From CAJCIS01 sp965276755 (lineage in GTDB: Bacteria > Pseudomonadota > Alphaproteobacteria > Acetobacterales > Acetobacteraceae), in assembly GCA_965276755.1 (NCBI GenBank), contig OZ255625.1:1426001-1490000 (forward strand): a stretch of 64,000 nt of DNA, read 5' to 3'. This document shows, piece after piece, positions 1-8,692 of the stretch; the first letter of the stretch is position 1, and the number at the start of each line of letters is the position of its first letter. Both the position numbers and the translations under genes were made by a program. The notes beneath the pieces were generated by a model. The model saw nothing but the letters and a program-made list of their open reading frames with translations, had not been told where the DNA came from and made no database searches.

Positions 1-273
1 AACATGGGCATGCCGAGGCAGGAGGCGTGGCTCGCGCAAAATTGGGATAGGCTCGATGTACGTGTGGCCATCACGGCCGGCGCGCTGGTGGACCATATGG
101 CTGGGCGCGTACGCCGGCCGCCACTCTGGGTTGCAAATATGGGTTTGGAGTGGCTCGTGCGACTCGCCATGGAGCCGCGACGGTTATGGCGCCGCTACGG
201 ATTAGGGTTGCCCCAGTTCGCGGCACTTGTGTTCCTCCAGAAGGCGCGCGCCATGGCAGGCGGCGAGCCATAA
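1..273 (+). CDS. WecG/TagA/CpsF family glycosyltransferase, C-terminal part (5' end outside window)
   Basis: Only the last 90 codons are present and the reading frame is open to the left edge, so the start is missing. What remains fits the C-terminal signature of the WecG/TagA/CpsF (GT26) family: a G-M-P-R-Q-E-xx-L block, then an AGAL-x-D-x-x-AG-x-V-x-R-x-P block, then GLEW-L-x-R-L and an EPRRLWRRYG tail. Enzymes of this family add a sugar (GumM in xanthan synthesis) to a lipid-linked intermediate at the cytoplasmic membrane, which suits the exopolysaccharide genes that follow. Its 3' end overlaps the convergent GH5 gene by 79 bases. The family call is fairly sure; the sugar transferred is unknown. 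Confidence 0.8.
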   Translation, partial: NMGMPRQEAWLAQNWDRLDVRVAITAGALVDHMAGRVRRPPLWVANMGLEWLVRLAMEPRRLWRRYGLGLPQFAALVFLQKARAMAGGEP

Positions 274-1313
274 GTCGACACGACCGCCATCTGTACGGCG
301 TCCACTAAGCCACCATTCGGCGTCGTCGGCTCTATGCTTAGCGGATAGTCGCCCCACCAGGGGCCACCGGCCCAATAGGTAAAGCAGTGCATACCGCCGG
401 CTTGCGCCGCGGCCAGGCCACGTGCGAGTTGGATATTCCAGTTGGGGCTGTCATTGCCCACGCCGATTTCGCCGACCATGCACCCTTTTCCGCGACACCA
501 GGCGATGAAGTCGGCGAGCCGTTCGGCAATCGTGTCGACGGTGACACCCTGGGCTTGCGCATCTGCCCAGGCGTAGTGCGTGCCGCTGCAATCGGCGTCC
601 CCATAGACGTGGGCCTGGTAGGTTACCGCGTGGGCGGGGTCGTTGATGGCGAGCGATCCATTGTTGCCCGACCAGCCGCAGGCAGATGACCAGCCATCGC
701 CCTCCACCATGATGTGGGTATGTGTATCGACCAGGCGAATGGCATCGACGGCGGCCTGTGCGGCCGCGGGCCATACCTGGCTGTCGGGCATGCCATTGGG
801 CTCGTTCATCAGGTCATAGGCTGCAACACCCTTGCTCCTGACAAGAACACCGCCAAGCATCTGCCAGAAGGCCGCGAACTGTACCTGCGTCAACACGCCG
901 CCACCGATCTTGTTACCCCAATAGGCGCCGTAATCGTGCAGGTCGATGATCACGCGCATGTCGCGCGCCGCGGCTTGAGCAATAAAGGTGGTGATCAGGC
1001 CGAGATACATCGGGTCGAAGGGGTGGGATGGCTGTCCATCCAGAAGGTCGGGTTGCAGCCGCTCCCACAGGATGGGGAGCCGGATGAGATCAATGCCTTT
1101 GGTTTGGTAATACCAGAGTTCCCAGTCGCTGGGGACAGGATAATCTGTGTTCGGCGTGCCGGGCAGTGTGCCTGCATTTTCCTCCAGGCCTGACAGATTG
1201 ACACCTGCCCCCATGCGCGGCGCGGGGGAAGCGGTAAACGGCGTCACGGCAAGCGGGATCAACACCGACGCCGCCGTCAGTAACCTGCCTGCGTAAACGC
1301 CCGTTACGTTCAT
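195..1313 (-). CDS. Secreted GH5 endoglucanase (cellulase) family protein
   Basis: This 372-residue protein has an N-terminal export signal (about residues 1-30) followed by one glycoside hydrolase family 5 domain. The GH5 landmarks are visible: IRLPILWERL near 78-87, the VIIDLHDYGAYWG strand near 121-133, the acid/base Glu in LMNEP (E171), and the nucleophile Glu in GEIGV (E282). It should cut beta-1,4-glucan chains in the periplasm or outside the cell. Beta-1,4-glucan-backbone exopolysaccharide and cellulose loci often carry such an enzyme, perhaps to trim or release chains. A second GH5 gene lies at 4893, so this one may be a divergent paralogue. It points away from the main operon and shares the 1314-1553 gap with the GumC-like gene. 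Confidence 0.9.
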   Translation of the reverse strand: MNVTGVYAGRLLTAASVLIPLAVTPFTASPAPRMGAGVNLSGLEENAGTLPGTPNTDYPVPSDWELWYYQTKGIDLIRLPILWERLQPDLLDGQPSHPFDPMYLGLITTFIAQAAARDMRVIIDLHDYGAYWGNKIGGGVLTQVQFAAFWQMLGGVLVRSKGVAAYDLMNEPNGMPDSQVWPAAAQAAVDAIRLVDTHTHIMVEGDGWSSACGWSGNNGSLAINDPAHAVTYQAHVYGDADCSGTHYAWADAQAQGVTVDTIAERLADFIAWCRGKGCMVGEIGVGNDSPNWNIQLARGLAAAQAGGMHCFTYWAGGPWWGDYPLSIEPTTPNGGLVDAVQMAVVSTYGSPPAMARAFWRNTSAANWGNPNP

Positions 1314-1553
1314 GTTTCTGCCCTTTATTCAATCGATACGCTTGTTTAGCGGCGAAAGATTTAGGCACAGTGAACCTTCGGTTGCGTAAATTTAGTGTAA
1401 CAAAACCTCAGCGTGCAGTAAAGTCATAGTGCTGCTGACGGCATTGTGCATCGCAACATGGATATTATCCGGGTATCTCCGAGTACAGGTGCGCGTTGCT
1501 CCTGCCGGCGGCGGCGAAAATGAGGATGGACAGGATGGCCAAGGCTGGAGGGC

Positions 1554-3734
1554 GTGCCGGTGCATAACGCCACCGCGTCAGGCGACTTTCTGATCGATGC
1601 CCGTGCAGGGCTTCCGCCCGTGGCCGAACTTGCCAGGACCGTGCGGCGCCATTTGCGCTTGGCCGTCCTGTCCGCAATGGCCGTGGCTGCCCTGGTCGGC
1701 GCAGTGGTCTTCAACCTGCCGCGCCTCTACACCGCTGAGGCGACCATCTATGTGAGTCCGCTGGCGCCTGATCCTCTCTCAGCCAACGGCGAAAATCCTG
1801 AAGCACTCGGCGAAGATGAGGTGGCAACGCAGGCGGCCCTGTTGCAGGGCGGCGATGTGGCGGCAAGCGTCGTGCAGCAATTGCACATTGGCGAGGCGCC
1901 TGTGCCACCAAGCCCGATAGAGCAATGGATGTGCAGCGCGCGCGCGGCCTTCGCCCCCTGCGCCGTGCCGGCACGCCCGACGCTGGAGGCGCGGATCGGC
2001 GGCTTCTTGTCCAGGCTGATCGTCACGCCGGCGCAGCATTCACGTGTGCTTTCCGTCGCTTACGCCGACCGTGACCCCATCGTTGCAGCGCGCGCGGTCA
2101 ACACGCTGGTGTCTGACTTCCAGAGGCAGCAAATCGCAGCGCGGGCAAATGATATGTCACGCACCTCCTCGTGGCTGTCGCGCCGTGCGGAGGAGTTGCG
2201 CGCGCACTGGCTGGCCGCCGAGGCGCAGGCTGGTAAGTTTCGCGCAGAACACGGACTGGCCGGGCTTGGCAGCGGCCAGATGGACCAACCGCTAATTGCA
2301 CAGCAGATCGGACATGCGGCCAGTGATCTTTCCGCGGCACAAGCCGATCTTGCTGCTGCCAGCGCGCGGCATTCCACGATCGCCGCGGCGGGCTCGGGCG
2401 AGCGCGCGGGCTTGGATCAGATCACGCAATCGCCATCTTTGGCCGCGCTGAATGGGCAGTTGAGCGAGCTGGAAGTGCGGCAGGCGCAGTTGCGCGCGCA
2501 ATATGGCGATCGCCACCCGCTGGTGCTGGGCATGGAACGCCAGCTGGGTGCTGCGCGCGCGGCGATTGCGCGCGAGATGTCGAAGGCGGTTCGTGCGGTT
2601 GATAGCGGCGTTGCAGAACGGCGCGCATCGGTGGCAACGCTGAGCGCCAATCTGGCCGCAGCACAGGCGGCCGCCGGCGCGCAGAGTGCCAGCCAGGTGT
2701 CGCTTTCGACCTTGGAGAACGAGGCGGCGAGTGCGCGCGCGAGTTATGAGGCCTTTCTCAGCCGCGCCAAACAATTGGACGACCGGACGGAGTTGCTGCA
2801 GCCACAGGTGCAATTTGCAACCCATGCCACACAGCCCGCGCAGCCGACCTCGCCCAAGACGGGTCGCATGCTGGCGGGCGCAATTGTGCTTGGCTTGCTT
2901 GCAGGCCTGTGTGCGGCCTTGGCGCGCGAGCATTTTGCGCGGGGTTTTGCCAATGTCAGCCGCGTGGGCAAAGAGCTGTCACTGCCGCTGCTGAGCGCAA
3001 TTCCCGCTCTGCCCCGCACCTTTGATGGCGAGGACGTGGCGCGTTTTACCAGCCTTAATCCCTATTCCAGTGCGGCCGAAGCTGTACGCGCGCTGGCTTA
3101 CCATCTGGAGGCTGCGGCGGCGACTGGCACGCCGCCACGCTCGCTTGTGATTGCGTCAGCCACGGGCTCTGAAGGCAAAACGACGGTGGCGATCTGGCTG
3201 GCCCATGCCATGGCCGCGGCCGGTCAGCGCATCCTGTTAATCGATGCCGATCACCGCAGGGGCGCAGTCGGCACGCGTCTGGATGGAGAGGAGCGGTCCG
3301 GGTTTGCCGAGGTGCTGACAGGTACTGCCACAATCGCCAGTGCCATCCAGCACGATGCGCGCGGCCGGTTCGATTACATCATGTGCGGCAATCCCGTCGC
3401 GCGCGTCTTTGGCGCGCGCGAGTCGGGGCGGCTGCGCACCGCACTTGAGGGCTTCAAGACCGATTATGATCTAGTGATCATCGATACCCCGCCCTTGCTC
3501 GCCATGACGGAGGCGCTACTCTACGGCAACCTGGCCGATGCGACGGTGATCGTGTGCCGCTGGAACAGCACCGCGCGAGCGGCCGTGCTTAGCAGCGTGG
3601 AGCGCCTGAACAGGGCTGGTGCCAAATTGAGCGGCGTGGTGCTCTCGATGGTGGATCAGACGCGGCTTGCGCTGTTCAGTGATGATGTGCGCAGTTCGGA
3701 TATGCGCCTGCTGGCGCGCTACTATCGTGGCTGA
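1554..3734 (+). CDS. Exopolysaccharide chain-length/tyrosine autokinase protein (Wzz + BY-kinase, GumC/ExoP type)
   Basis: This 726-residue polysaccharide co-polymerase starts at GTG. It has an N-terminal Wzz region with a first membrane segment near residues 43-62, a long Ala-rich coiled-coil periplasmic section (about 200-400), and a second membrane helix near 440-460. A cytoplasmic BY-kinase domain follows, with Walker A (ATGSEGKTT, Lys542), Walker A' (ILLIDADHR) and Walker B (VIIDTPPLL near 641). The usual C-terminal Tyr cluster is reduced to a YY just before the end. Proteins of this kind set polymer length and drive export with the Wza-type lipoprotein, which here is encoded 13 kb away at 16525. 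Translation of the next gene begins inside its last codons. Confidence 0.9.
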   Translation: MPVHNATASGDFLIDARAGLPPVAELARTVRRHLRLAVLSAMAVAALVGAVVFNLPRLYTAEATIYVSPLAPDPLSANGENPEALGEDEVATQAALLQGGDVAASVVQQLHIGEAPVPPSPIEQWMCSARAAFAPCAVPARPTLEARIGGFLSRLIVTPAQHSRVLSVAYADRDPIVAARAVNTLVSDFQRQQIAARANDMSRTSSWLSRRAEELRAHWLAAEAQAGKFRAEHGLAGLGSGQMDQPLIAQQIGHAASDLSAAQADLAAASARHSTIAAAGSGERAGLDQITQSPSLAALNGQLSELEVRQAQLRAQYGDRHPLVLGMERQLGAARAAIAREMSKAVRAVDSGVAERRASVATLSANLAAAQAAAGAQSASQVSLSTLENEAASARASYEAFLSRAKQLDDRTELLQPQVQFATHATQPAQPTSPKTGRMLAGAIVLGLLAGLCAALAREHFARGFANVSRVGKELSLPLLSAIPALPRTFDGEDVARFTSLNPYSSAAEAVRALAYHLEAAAATGTPPRSLVIASATGSEGKTTVAIWLAHAMAAAGQRILLIDADHRRGAVGTRLDGEERSGFAEVLTGTATIASAIQHDARGRFDYIMCGNPVARVFGARESGRLRTALEGFKTDYDLVIIDTPPLLAMTEALLYGNLADATVIVCRWNSTARAAVLSSVERLNRAGAKLSGVVLSMVDQTRLALFSDDVRSSDMRLLARYYRG

Positions 3735-4896
3735 CGGGCTGGATTTTGCGCGGCCGTCGTTCGGCGGACCTGTCTTTCACGTGGTGCGGCAGTTCCGGCC
3801 ATCCGTGGGCGGGTTGGAGGATGCAGTGCTCAACCTCGCGCGCGCGCAACGCGGCATGGGGATCGATGCGCGGGTTATCACCCTCAATCGCAGGTTTACC
3901 GATCCGTCCGTGGTGTTGCCTGGCGAGGATGCTTTTGAAGGCGTGCCGGTCCGGCGGCTGAGATGGTGGGGATCGAGCCGCTATCCGTTCGCGCCTTCGG
4001 TGTTGGGCGCGATTGCGGGCGCGCGGCTGGTACACGTGCATGGCGTCGATTTTTTCTTTGATTTTTTGGCGCTCACGCGGATTTTCCACCGCCGGACGAT
4101 GGTGGCGACCACGCATGGCGGCTTTTTCCATACCGCCTACGCAAGCCGGCTGAAGAAGATCTGGTTTGCCACGGTGACGCGTGCCTCCATTCGCGCCTAT
4201 GACGCCATCGTTGCGTGTAGCGTTGGGGACGCCGATAGGTTTGCGCCCATCGGCGCAGGGCGCGTGCGTATGATTGAAAATGGTGTCGACTTCGACAAGC
4301 TTGCTTCTGGCGGGCCCGCCGCGCGAGACCCGCGCCGGCTTCTCTCCTTCGGCAGGTTCTGCGCGCATAAGCGGATCGATGCGGTGTTTGCCGTGCTCGC
4401 TGCATTGCGCGCGCGCGGCGGCGACTGGAATTTGGTTATTGCCGGCAGTCCCGCCGATGTCAGCGAGGAAGATCTCCGATTTGCCGCGGCAGAGGCGGGT
4501 GTGGGCGAGCATGTGCGCTTTGTGATTGCGCCCGGTGACGCGGCCTTGGCGGATGAAGCGGCGCGCGCCTCCATTTTCATCTGTGCCTCTGCCCACGAAG
4601 GCTTTGGCATCGCCGCGGTGGAGGCCGCCTCTTGCGGATTGGTGCCGGTCCTCAGCCCTATTCCGCCGTTCGAGCGGTTGATCGACAGGCTTGGCGCGGG
4701 GCTGTTGATCGACCCAGATGATCCCGAAGCGGCCGCACGCATTATCCATAGCCTGGCGGAAACGGACTTGTCGCAGTCTCGGGCCAGGCTGATGGCGCGC
4801 GCGCGCGGTTATGCCTGGCAGGATGCGGCGCGCAGGTATAGCAACATCTATGAGACGGCGCGTGCCAGGGAGCCCGGCGGGCTGGTGGCCACGTGA
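3727..4896 (+). CDS. GT4-family glycosyltransferase
   Basis: A 389-residue retaining glycosyltransferase with the GT-B fold. The N-terminal half has a PSVGGLE glycine loop. The C-terminal half has LLSFGRF...HKRID, a sugar-nucleotide strand, and an E-x7-E motif in HEGFGIAAVEA. I chose the GTG at 3727 because it overlaps the upstream stop by 8 bases and begins just before the first conserved strand; an ATG 60 bases upstream would only add residues read from the kinase gene. It probably adds one sugar of the repeat unit on the cytoplasmic face of the membrane. The donor and acceptor cannot be told from sequence. It overlaps the downstream GH5 gene by 4 bases, so the genes are likely cotranscribed. 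Confidence 0.88.
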   Translation: MADGLDFARPSFGGPVFHVVRQFRPSVGGLEDAVLNLARAQRGMGIDARVITLNRRFTDPSVVLPGEDAFEGVPVRRLRWWGSSRYPFAPSVLGAIAGARLVHVHGVDFFFDFLALTRIFHRRTMVATTHGGFFHTAYASRLKKIWFATVTRASIRAYDAIVACSVGDADRFAPIGAGRVRMIENGVDFDKLASGGPAARDPRRLLSFGRFCAHKRIDAVFAVLAALRARGGDWNLVIAGSPADVSEEDLRFAAAEAGVGEHVRFVIAPGDAALADEAARASIFICASAHEGFGIAAVEAASCGLVPVLSPIPPFERLIDRLGAGLLIDPDDPEAAARIIHSLAETDLSQSRARLMARARGYAWQDAARRYSNIYETARAREPGGLVAT

Positions 4897-5894
4897 GATG
4901 GCTGGTGGCATTGCTGATGTGCATGATGCCGCCGGTGATTTTTGGCGCCGTGCCTTTGCGCGGCATCAATCTTTCCGGCGCGGAACTGGGCGCCGATAAG
5001 CTGCCGGGGCGGTCCGATACGGATTACTTCTATCCCAGCGGAGAGGAAATCCGTCGTTGGGCAGGGTTGGGCATGACCGCATTGCGCGTGCCGGTGCTTT
5101 GGGAGCGCTTGCAGCCGGCGTTGAACAGTGCGCTGGACGCGGGCGAACTGGCGCGCCTGCGGGCGGTAATTTCCGCAGCTGGACCACTTGGCGTAACGAT
5201 CATTGTGGATGTGCATGATTATGGCGCCTATCGCGGACGGCATGTCGGCGAGAATGGCGTGAGCGCCTCCGCCTTCGCAGAATTCTGGTCTCGTCTGGCG
5301 CGTAGGCTTGGCCAGGATCGTGTGGCATTTGGGTTGATGAATGAGCCGAACGGCATTGCCGCACCGGATTGGGCCGCAGTTGAACAGGCCGCCGTCAATG
5401 CCATTCGCGTTGCTGGCGCTGGCAACCTGATCCTTGTGTCGGGAACAGGCTGGGATGGGGCGCATAATTTCGTCTCCGGCGATGGTTATGGCGCCTCGAA
5501 TGCCACCGCACTTGCCGGTCTGATCGATCCGCGCCGGAACATGGTCGTGGAAATGCATCAGTATTTCGACCACGACTTTTCGGGTACGCACGCGGATTGT
5601 GCGGATCCGGCGCAGGGCGTGGCGCTGCTGGCGCCGGCCACCGCGTGGCTGCGCGCGCACCATCTGCGCGGCATGCTCGGAGAATTTGGCGTGACGCGGG
5701 ATGGCACGTGCCTGTCGACGCTGCAAGCTGTGCTCTCGTACCTGGATAAAAATGAGGATGCCTGGCTGGGCTGGACGTATTGGGCGGCGGGTAGGTGGTG
5801 GGGCAATTACATGTTCTCGGCCGAGCCGAGCGGCGGCCACGAACCGCCGCAACTGGCGGTCCTGCGCGCGCATCTGCGGCCGAGGCTGCCATGA
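4893..5894 (+). CDS. Second secreted GH5 endoglucanase-like protein
   Basis: 333 residues with a short hydrophobic export signal (about 1-18) and a GH5 catalytic domain. The acid/base is E151 in LMNEP and the nucleophile E264 in GEFGV. ALRVPVLWERL and IIVDVHDYGAYRG are the same blocks seen in the GH5 protein at 195-1313. The start is GTG, overlapping the previous stop by 4 bases (GTGA). It sits inside the glycosyltransferase operon, which argues for a role tied to polymer synthesis (trimming or quality control of a beta-glucan backbone) rather than feeding. The substrate is inferred from the family. Confidence 0.88.
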   Translation: MRWLVALLMCMMPPVIFGAVPLRGINLSGAELGADKLPGRSDTDYFYPSGEEIRRWAGLGMTALRVPVLWERLQPALNSALDAGELARLRAVISAAGPLGVTIIVDVHDYGAYRGRHVGENGVSASAFAEFWSRLARRLGQDRVAFGLMNEPNGIAAPDWAAVEQAAVNAIRVAGAGNLILVSGTGWDGAHNFVSGDGYGASNATALAGLIDPRRNMVVEMHQYFDHDFSGTHADCADPAQGVALLAPATAWLRAHHLRGMLGEFGVTRDGTCLSTLQAVLSYLDKNEDAWLGWTYWAAGRWWGNYMFSAEPSGGHEPPQLAVLRAHLRPRLP

Positions 5895-6853
5895 CGGCGC
5901 CGCGATTTGCCATCGTCTTCAAGACTCATTTCTGGGACGGCTTTGCCCAACGGCAGTTCAACCGCTACGCCCGCAACAAGGGCAGCGGCGAAATCTTCGT
6001 CTATATCGACGAGACAAACGGGCGCGTGGAGGTGCCCGATGGTTTGCATGTGGTGCGGTCCACCAACGCCGATCTGATCGCGGACGGATTTGCCGAGCGT
6101 TATGAACGCGGGTCGCTGCTATGGTGGAACACGGATTATCCAAACTACTATGTGCAGGCACGACTGCCGGCGTTCGACTATTACTTGTTCGTTGAATACG
6201 ATTCCTGCCTTTTGGGCTCGATCGAGAGTTTTGTCGGCAGTGCGGCCGAACGCGGTGCCGATGTGGTGGCACTGCCGACCCGCACACCGCTGAACGCATG
6301 GATGTGGACGCGCTTTCACGCGCAGACTTATCCTCGCGCGGAGCTGGCCGGTTCGCTGAATTGCATCTCGCTCTACTCGGCGCGGGCACTGACGCTCCTC
6401 GGGCGGCGCCGGCGCGAGATGGCAGAGCAATCCGGACGCGGCGAAGTCGCCTTCTGGCCTGGCAATGAGGTGTTCATTGCAACGGAGGCAAAGCGTGCAG
6501 GTTTGCGTTTGATTTCACTTGAAGCGTTCGGCAATGCCGATGGCTATGAGTGGCATCCGCCGCATCTGGAGGAGGCGTTACCGGCAGAAAATGATCGGCA
6601 AGGTGGGGCCGTGTTCTTGCACCCGGTGCTGGATCGCCCCCGCTATATCGCCAGCCTCTTGCGCTTTGAAAACGATCTGACAGCCTATTTCCGGCCAGGC
6701 AGCGCGCTGCGCCGCGAACTGGCGCGCTTTCCCGGGCAAGCGTGGCGGCCGCATTTGGCTGGTGCCTTTGGCAGGCGGCTGCGCATGCGCGCGCGCGAGC
6801 GGCTGCAAGGCCTGGCAGCGCGGCTGCGGCGCACGCGGGATGCGGCTGCGTGA
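5891..6853 (+). CDS. Unknown GT-like protein, paralogue A
   Basis: I do not recognise a named family for this 320-residue cytoplasmic-looking protein. It begins AIVFKTHFWD, has YIDET, then a block WNTDYPNYYVQARLP ending in LFVEYDSC (an acidic E-x-D resembling a glycosyltransferase metal site), a FWPGNEVFIATEA block, and an Arg-rich tail. The next gene encodes a protein with the same blocks in the same order, so the two are diverged tandem duplicates. The start ATG at 5891 overlaps the previous stop by 4 bases. Context and the acidic motif make a GT-A-type sugar transferase or polymer-modifying enzyme plausible, but this is inference. Confidence 0.7.
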   Translation: MTAPRFAIVFKTHFWDGFAQRQFNRYARNKGSGEIFVYIDETNGRVEVPDGLHVVRSTNADLIADGFAERYERGSLLWWNTDYPNYYVQARLPAFDYYLFVEYDSCLLGSIESFVGSAAERGADVVALPTRTPLNAWMWTRFHAQTYPRAELAGSLNCISLYSARALTLLGRRRREMAEQSGRGEVAFWPGNEVFIATEAKRAGLRLISLEAFGNADGYEWHPPHLEEALPAENDRQGGAVFLHPVLDRPRYIASLLRFENDLTAYFRPGSALRRELARFPGQAWRPHLAGAFGRRLRMRARERLQGLAARLRRTRDAAA

Positions 6854-7689
6854 GCGAGGCCATTTTGCTGCGAACACACCGCTTCGGCGCGCGCGAAGCG
6901 GCATTCTTGGACCAACTGGCACGCCAGACCGGTTGGCAGGCCTATATTCTTGCCGACGAGACGCGGTCCGCCCTGGCCGCGGCGAATCGGCCAAAGATCA
7001 GCTTGAACGGGCGCGCTATCCATCAACTTGGCCTTCGCGCCACACGCGACATGGCTTGGCGATGCGGCGATTACGGTTTCTATATCGCGCGTGCAGCCTT
7101 GCCTGACATTGACCGGTTCTGGATGATCGAGCCTGATGTGCGCGCAGGCGTAGCCGATTACGGCGCGCTCTTTCACCTTCTGGCCACATTGACGAGCGAT
7201 TTCATGGCGCCCGGCGTGACCGCTTCTGACCGCAGCCATTTCTGGTATCCGACCATGCGCTGGGCGGTTCCTGCGGTCCACCGATGCCACTTCGCCTTCT
7301 GCGCCATGACAGCAACCGCGGCCGATCTCTGTCTGGGGGAACGGCGGCGGCTCGCACGACGCTGGCAAAGCCGCATCATGTGGCCCAATGACGAGACCTT
7401 CGTGACCTCCACGCTGATCGCCTTTGGCCGCAAGGTAGAGGATATCAACGCGATCGGACGGACATTATGGACTGAGGCGAGTTTCGGTTTCTTCGATCCC
7501 CAGCGCGGCGAAGATTTTGAGGCGCTTGCCCCGGACGGATTGTTGCACCACCCTGTGCTCTGGGGCGCGGCCTATCGGGCTAAGGCCGCGCGCATTCGCC
7601 GCGGCATCAACGCTTCCGAATGGCTGCGTCTGAAAGTGCTACGCGGAATGGGCCGACTTTCGGAACACCGGATGCAGCCGGCCCACTAA
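6850..7689 (+). CDS. Unknown GT-like protein, paralogue B
   Basis: A 279-residue protein starting at GTG, which overlaps the stop of paralogue A by 4 bases. Its blocks line up with those of A: LLRTHRFGA with FKTHFWD, ILADET with YIDET, DYGFYIARAALPDID followed by MIEPD with the DYPNYYVQARLP/FVEYD block, MWPNDETFVTSTL with FWPGNEVFIATEA, and a late HHPVL with LHPVL. The conserved E-x-D and W-P-x-(N/D)-E positions would be the first residues to suspect as catalytic. No signal peptide or membrane segment is evident. Its job in the exopolysaccharide pathway is unknown. Confidence 0.7.
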   Translation: MSEAILLRTHRFGAREAAFLDQLARQTGWQAYILADETRSALAAANRPKISLNGRAIHQLGLRATRDMAWRCGDYGFYIARAALPDIDRFWMIEPDVRAGVADYGALFHLLATLTSDFMAPGVTASDRSHFWYPTMRWAVPAVHRCHFAFCAMTATAADLCLGERRRLARRWQSRIMWPNDETFVTSTLIAFGRKVEDINAIGRTLWTEASFGFFDPQRGEDFEALAPDGLLHHPVLWGAAYRAKAARIRRGINASEWLRLKVLRGMGRLSEHRMQPAH

Positions 7690-8612
7690 TGCAGATGCGA
7701 TTGAATGAGCGTGCGAATGCGCGGCACGGCCGAGCGCATGATGCTCGGCACGACCTGGCGCGCCACGCCAAGAGCACCGACATCGGCGCCGGTCTTGCGA
7801 TATTGCCAGTTGGCGACAAGCTGGCTCATCACCGAGGCGGGATAGGTGTCACGAAAATAGCCGAGCAGATCGAGCGCCTTCAGGCGCGACCAGAGGAACG
7901 AGCCCTCCGGCGGTGCCAACTCCTTCCAATACCCAAGACGCACGACAATGTTGTTCCACAAATGCAGCGTGTAGGCGTGTTCGCACGCGCGTTCGCACTC
8001 ATCCCGGTGTTCCGCGAGAAACGGCTTGGTGAAATCGTCGTAGTGGATCGGGAAGAACTGCGCGGGCTCATGCGCCTGCTCGAGCATGGCGCGTTTGCCG
8101 ATCACCTGGCCCAGCAGCCGCGGGCCCGTGGCTCCCCAAGCCAATTCGGTGTGCATCAATTGCTCGCTCCTGCGGAGCAACTCCGGCAGGGCGGCACCGG
8201 CAGGATCGATGCGCATGATGGCGCCGCACAGGCTGGAGGGTGTCTCGCGCGCAAAGAAATTCGGCGCAGGCGGCAGATCGATGGGTGCAAGCATGAGCAT
8301 GTCGGTGTCGATCCACGCCTCATCGGTGGCGGCGAAGAGCTTGTAGCGGAAATAATCAGAAAAATGGCTGAGGTCCGGCCGGCCGTTGTGAATGAAGGCG
8401 TGCAGTGCCGAGCTGGGAAGAATGGCCGAAGCGTCGCCAACACTGACGCCCTCGGGCGGATTGGCGACAGGCTCGAAGCTATAGAGCGTGATGGCATGAC
8501 CAAGCCGCACCACGGAGGCCAGGCAAGCCCGATCGAGCGCGGGCAGCGTGGCCCCCGCCCAGAATGTCGCGAACCGCATCTTCGGGCGCTCGCTCAGACC
8601 ATTGCTTTGCAT
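7686..8612 (-). CDS. DxD-motif glycosyltransferase (GT32-like)
   Basis: About 308 residues from the chosen ATG. The diagnostic stretch is SDYFRYKLFAATDEAWIDTDMLML: the 'SD..RY..L' helix plus an AWIDTDM DxD-type motif, as in GT32/alpha-1,4-glycosyltransferase proteins that bind a sugar nucleotide with Mn2+. The frame is open up to a TTG at 8693, but that extension would run onto the start of the divergent gene and has no family resemblance, so I prefer ATG 8612 (an ATG at 8579, directly before RFATFWAG, is also possible). It is the only gene of this block on the minus strand and meets paralogue B tail to tail with a 4-base overlap. Confidence 0.78.
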   Translation of the reverse strand: MQSNGLSERPKMRFATFWAGATLPALDRACLASVVRLGHAITLYSFEPVANPPEGVSVGDASAILPSSALHAFIHNGRPDLSHFSDYFRYKLFAATDEAWIDTDMLMLAPIDLPPAPNFFARETPSSLCGAIMRIDPAGAALPELLRRSEQLMHTELAWGATGPRLLGQVIGKRAMLEQAHEPAQFFPIHYDDFTKPFLAEHRDECERACEHAYTLHLWNNIVVRLGYWKELAPPEGSFLWSRLKALDLLGYFRDTYPASVMSQLVANWQYRKTGADVGALGVARQVVPSIMRSAVPRIRTLIQSHLH

Positions 8613-8692
8613 GCCCAATCCAAGACCCTTGCTCTGGCTGAACTTCGCGCGCGCTTTGAAGTTGCGCCAAGTATGGCCGGGTTTCCACCTCA

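Noticed and set aside
1314..1553. Possible small RNA or gene in the GH5-GumC gap
   Set aside because: No ORF with protein-like content or clear hairpin-terminator was seen; it probably holds the two divergent promoters.
3676..4911. Long minus-strand ORF (411 codons) opposite the GT4 gene
   Set aside because: Its translation is rich in Arg, His and Pro with no family motif, and it mirrors a gene with clear GT4 signatures; high GC opens such antisense frames.
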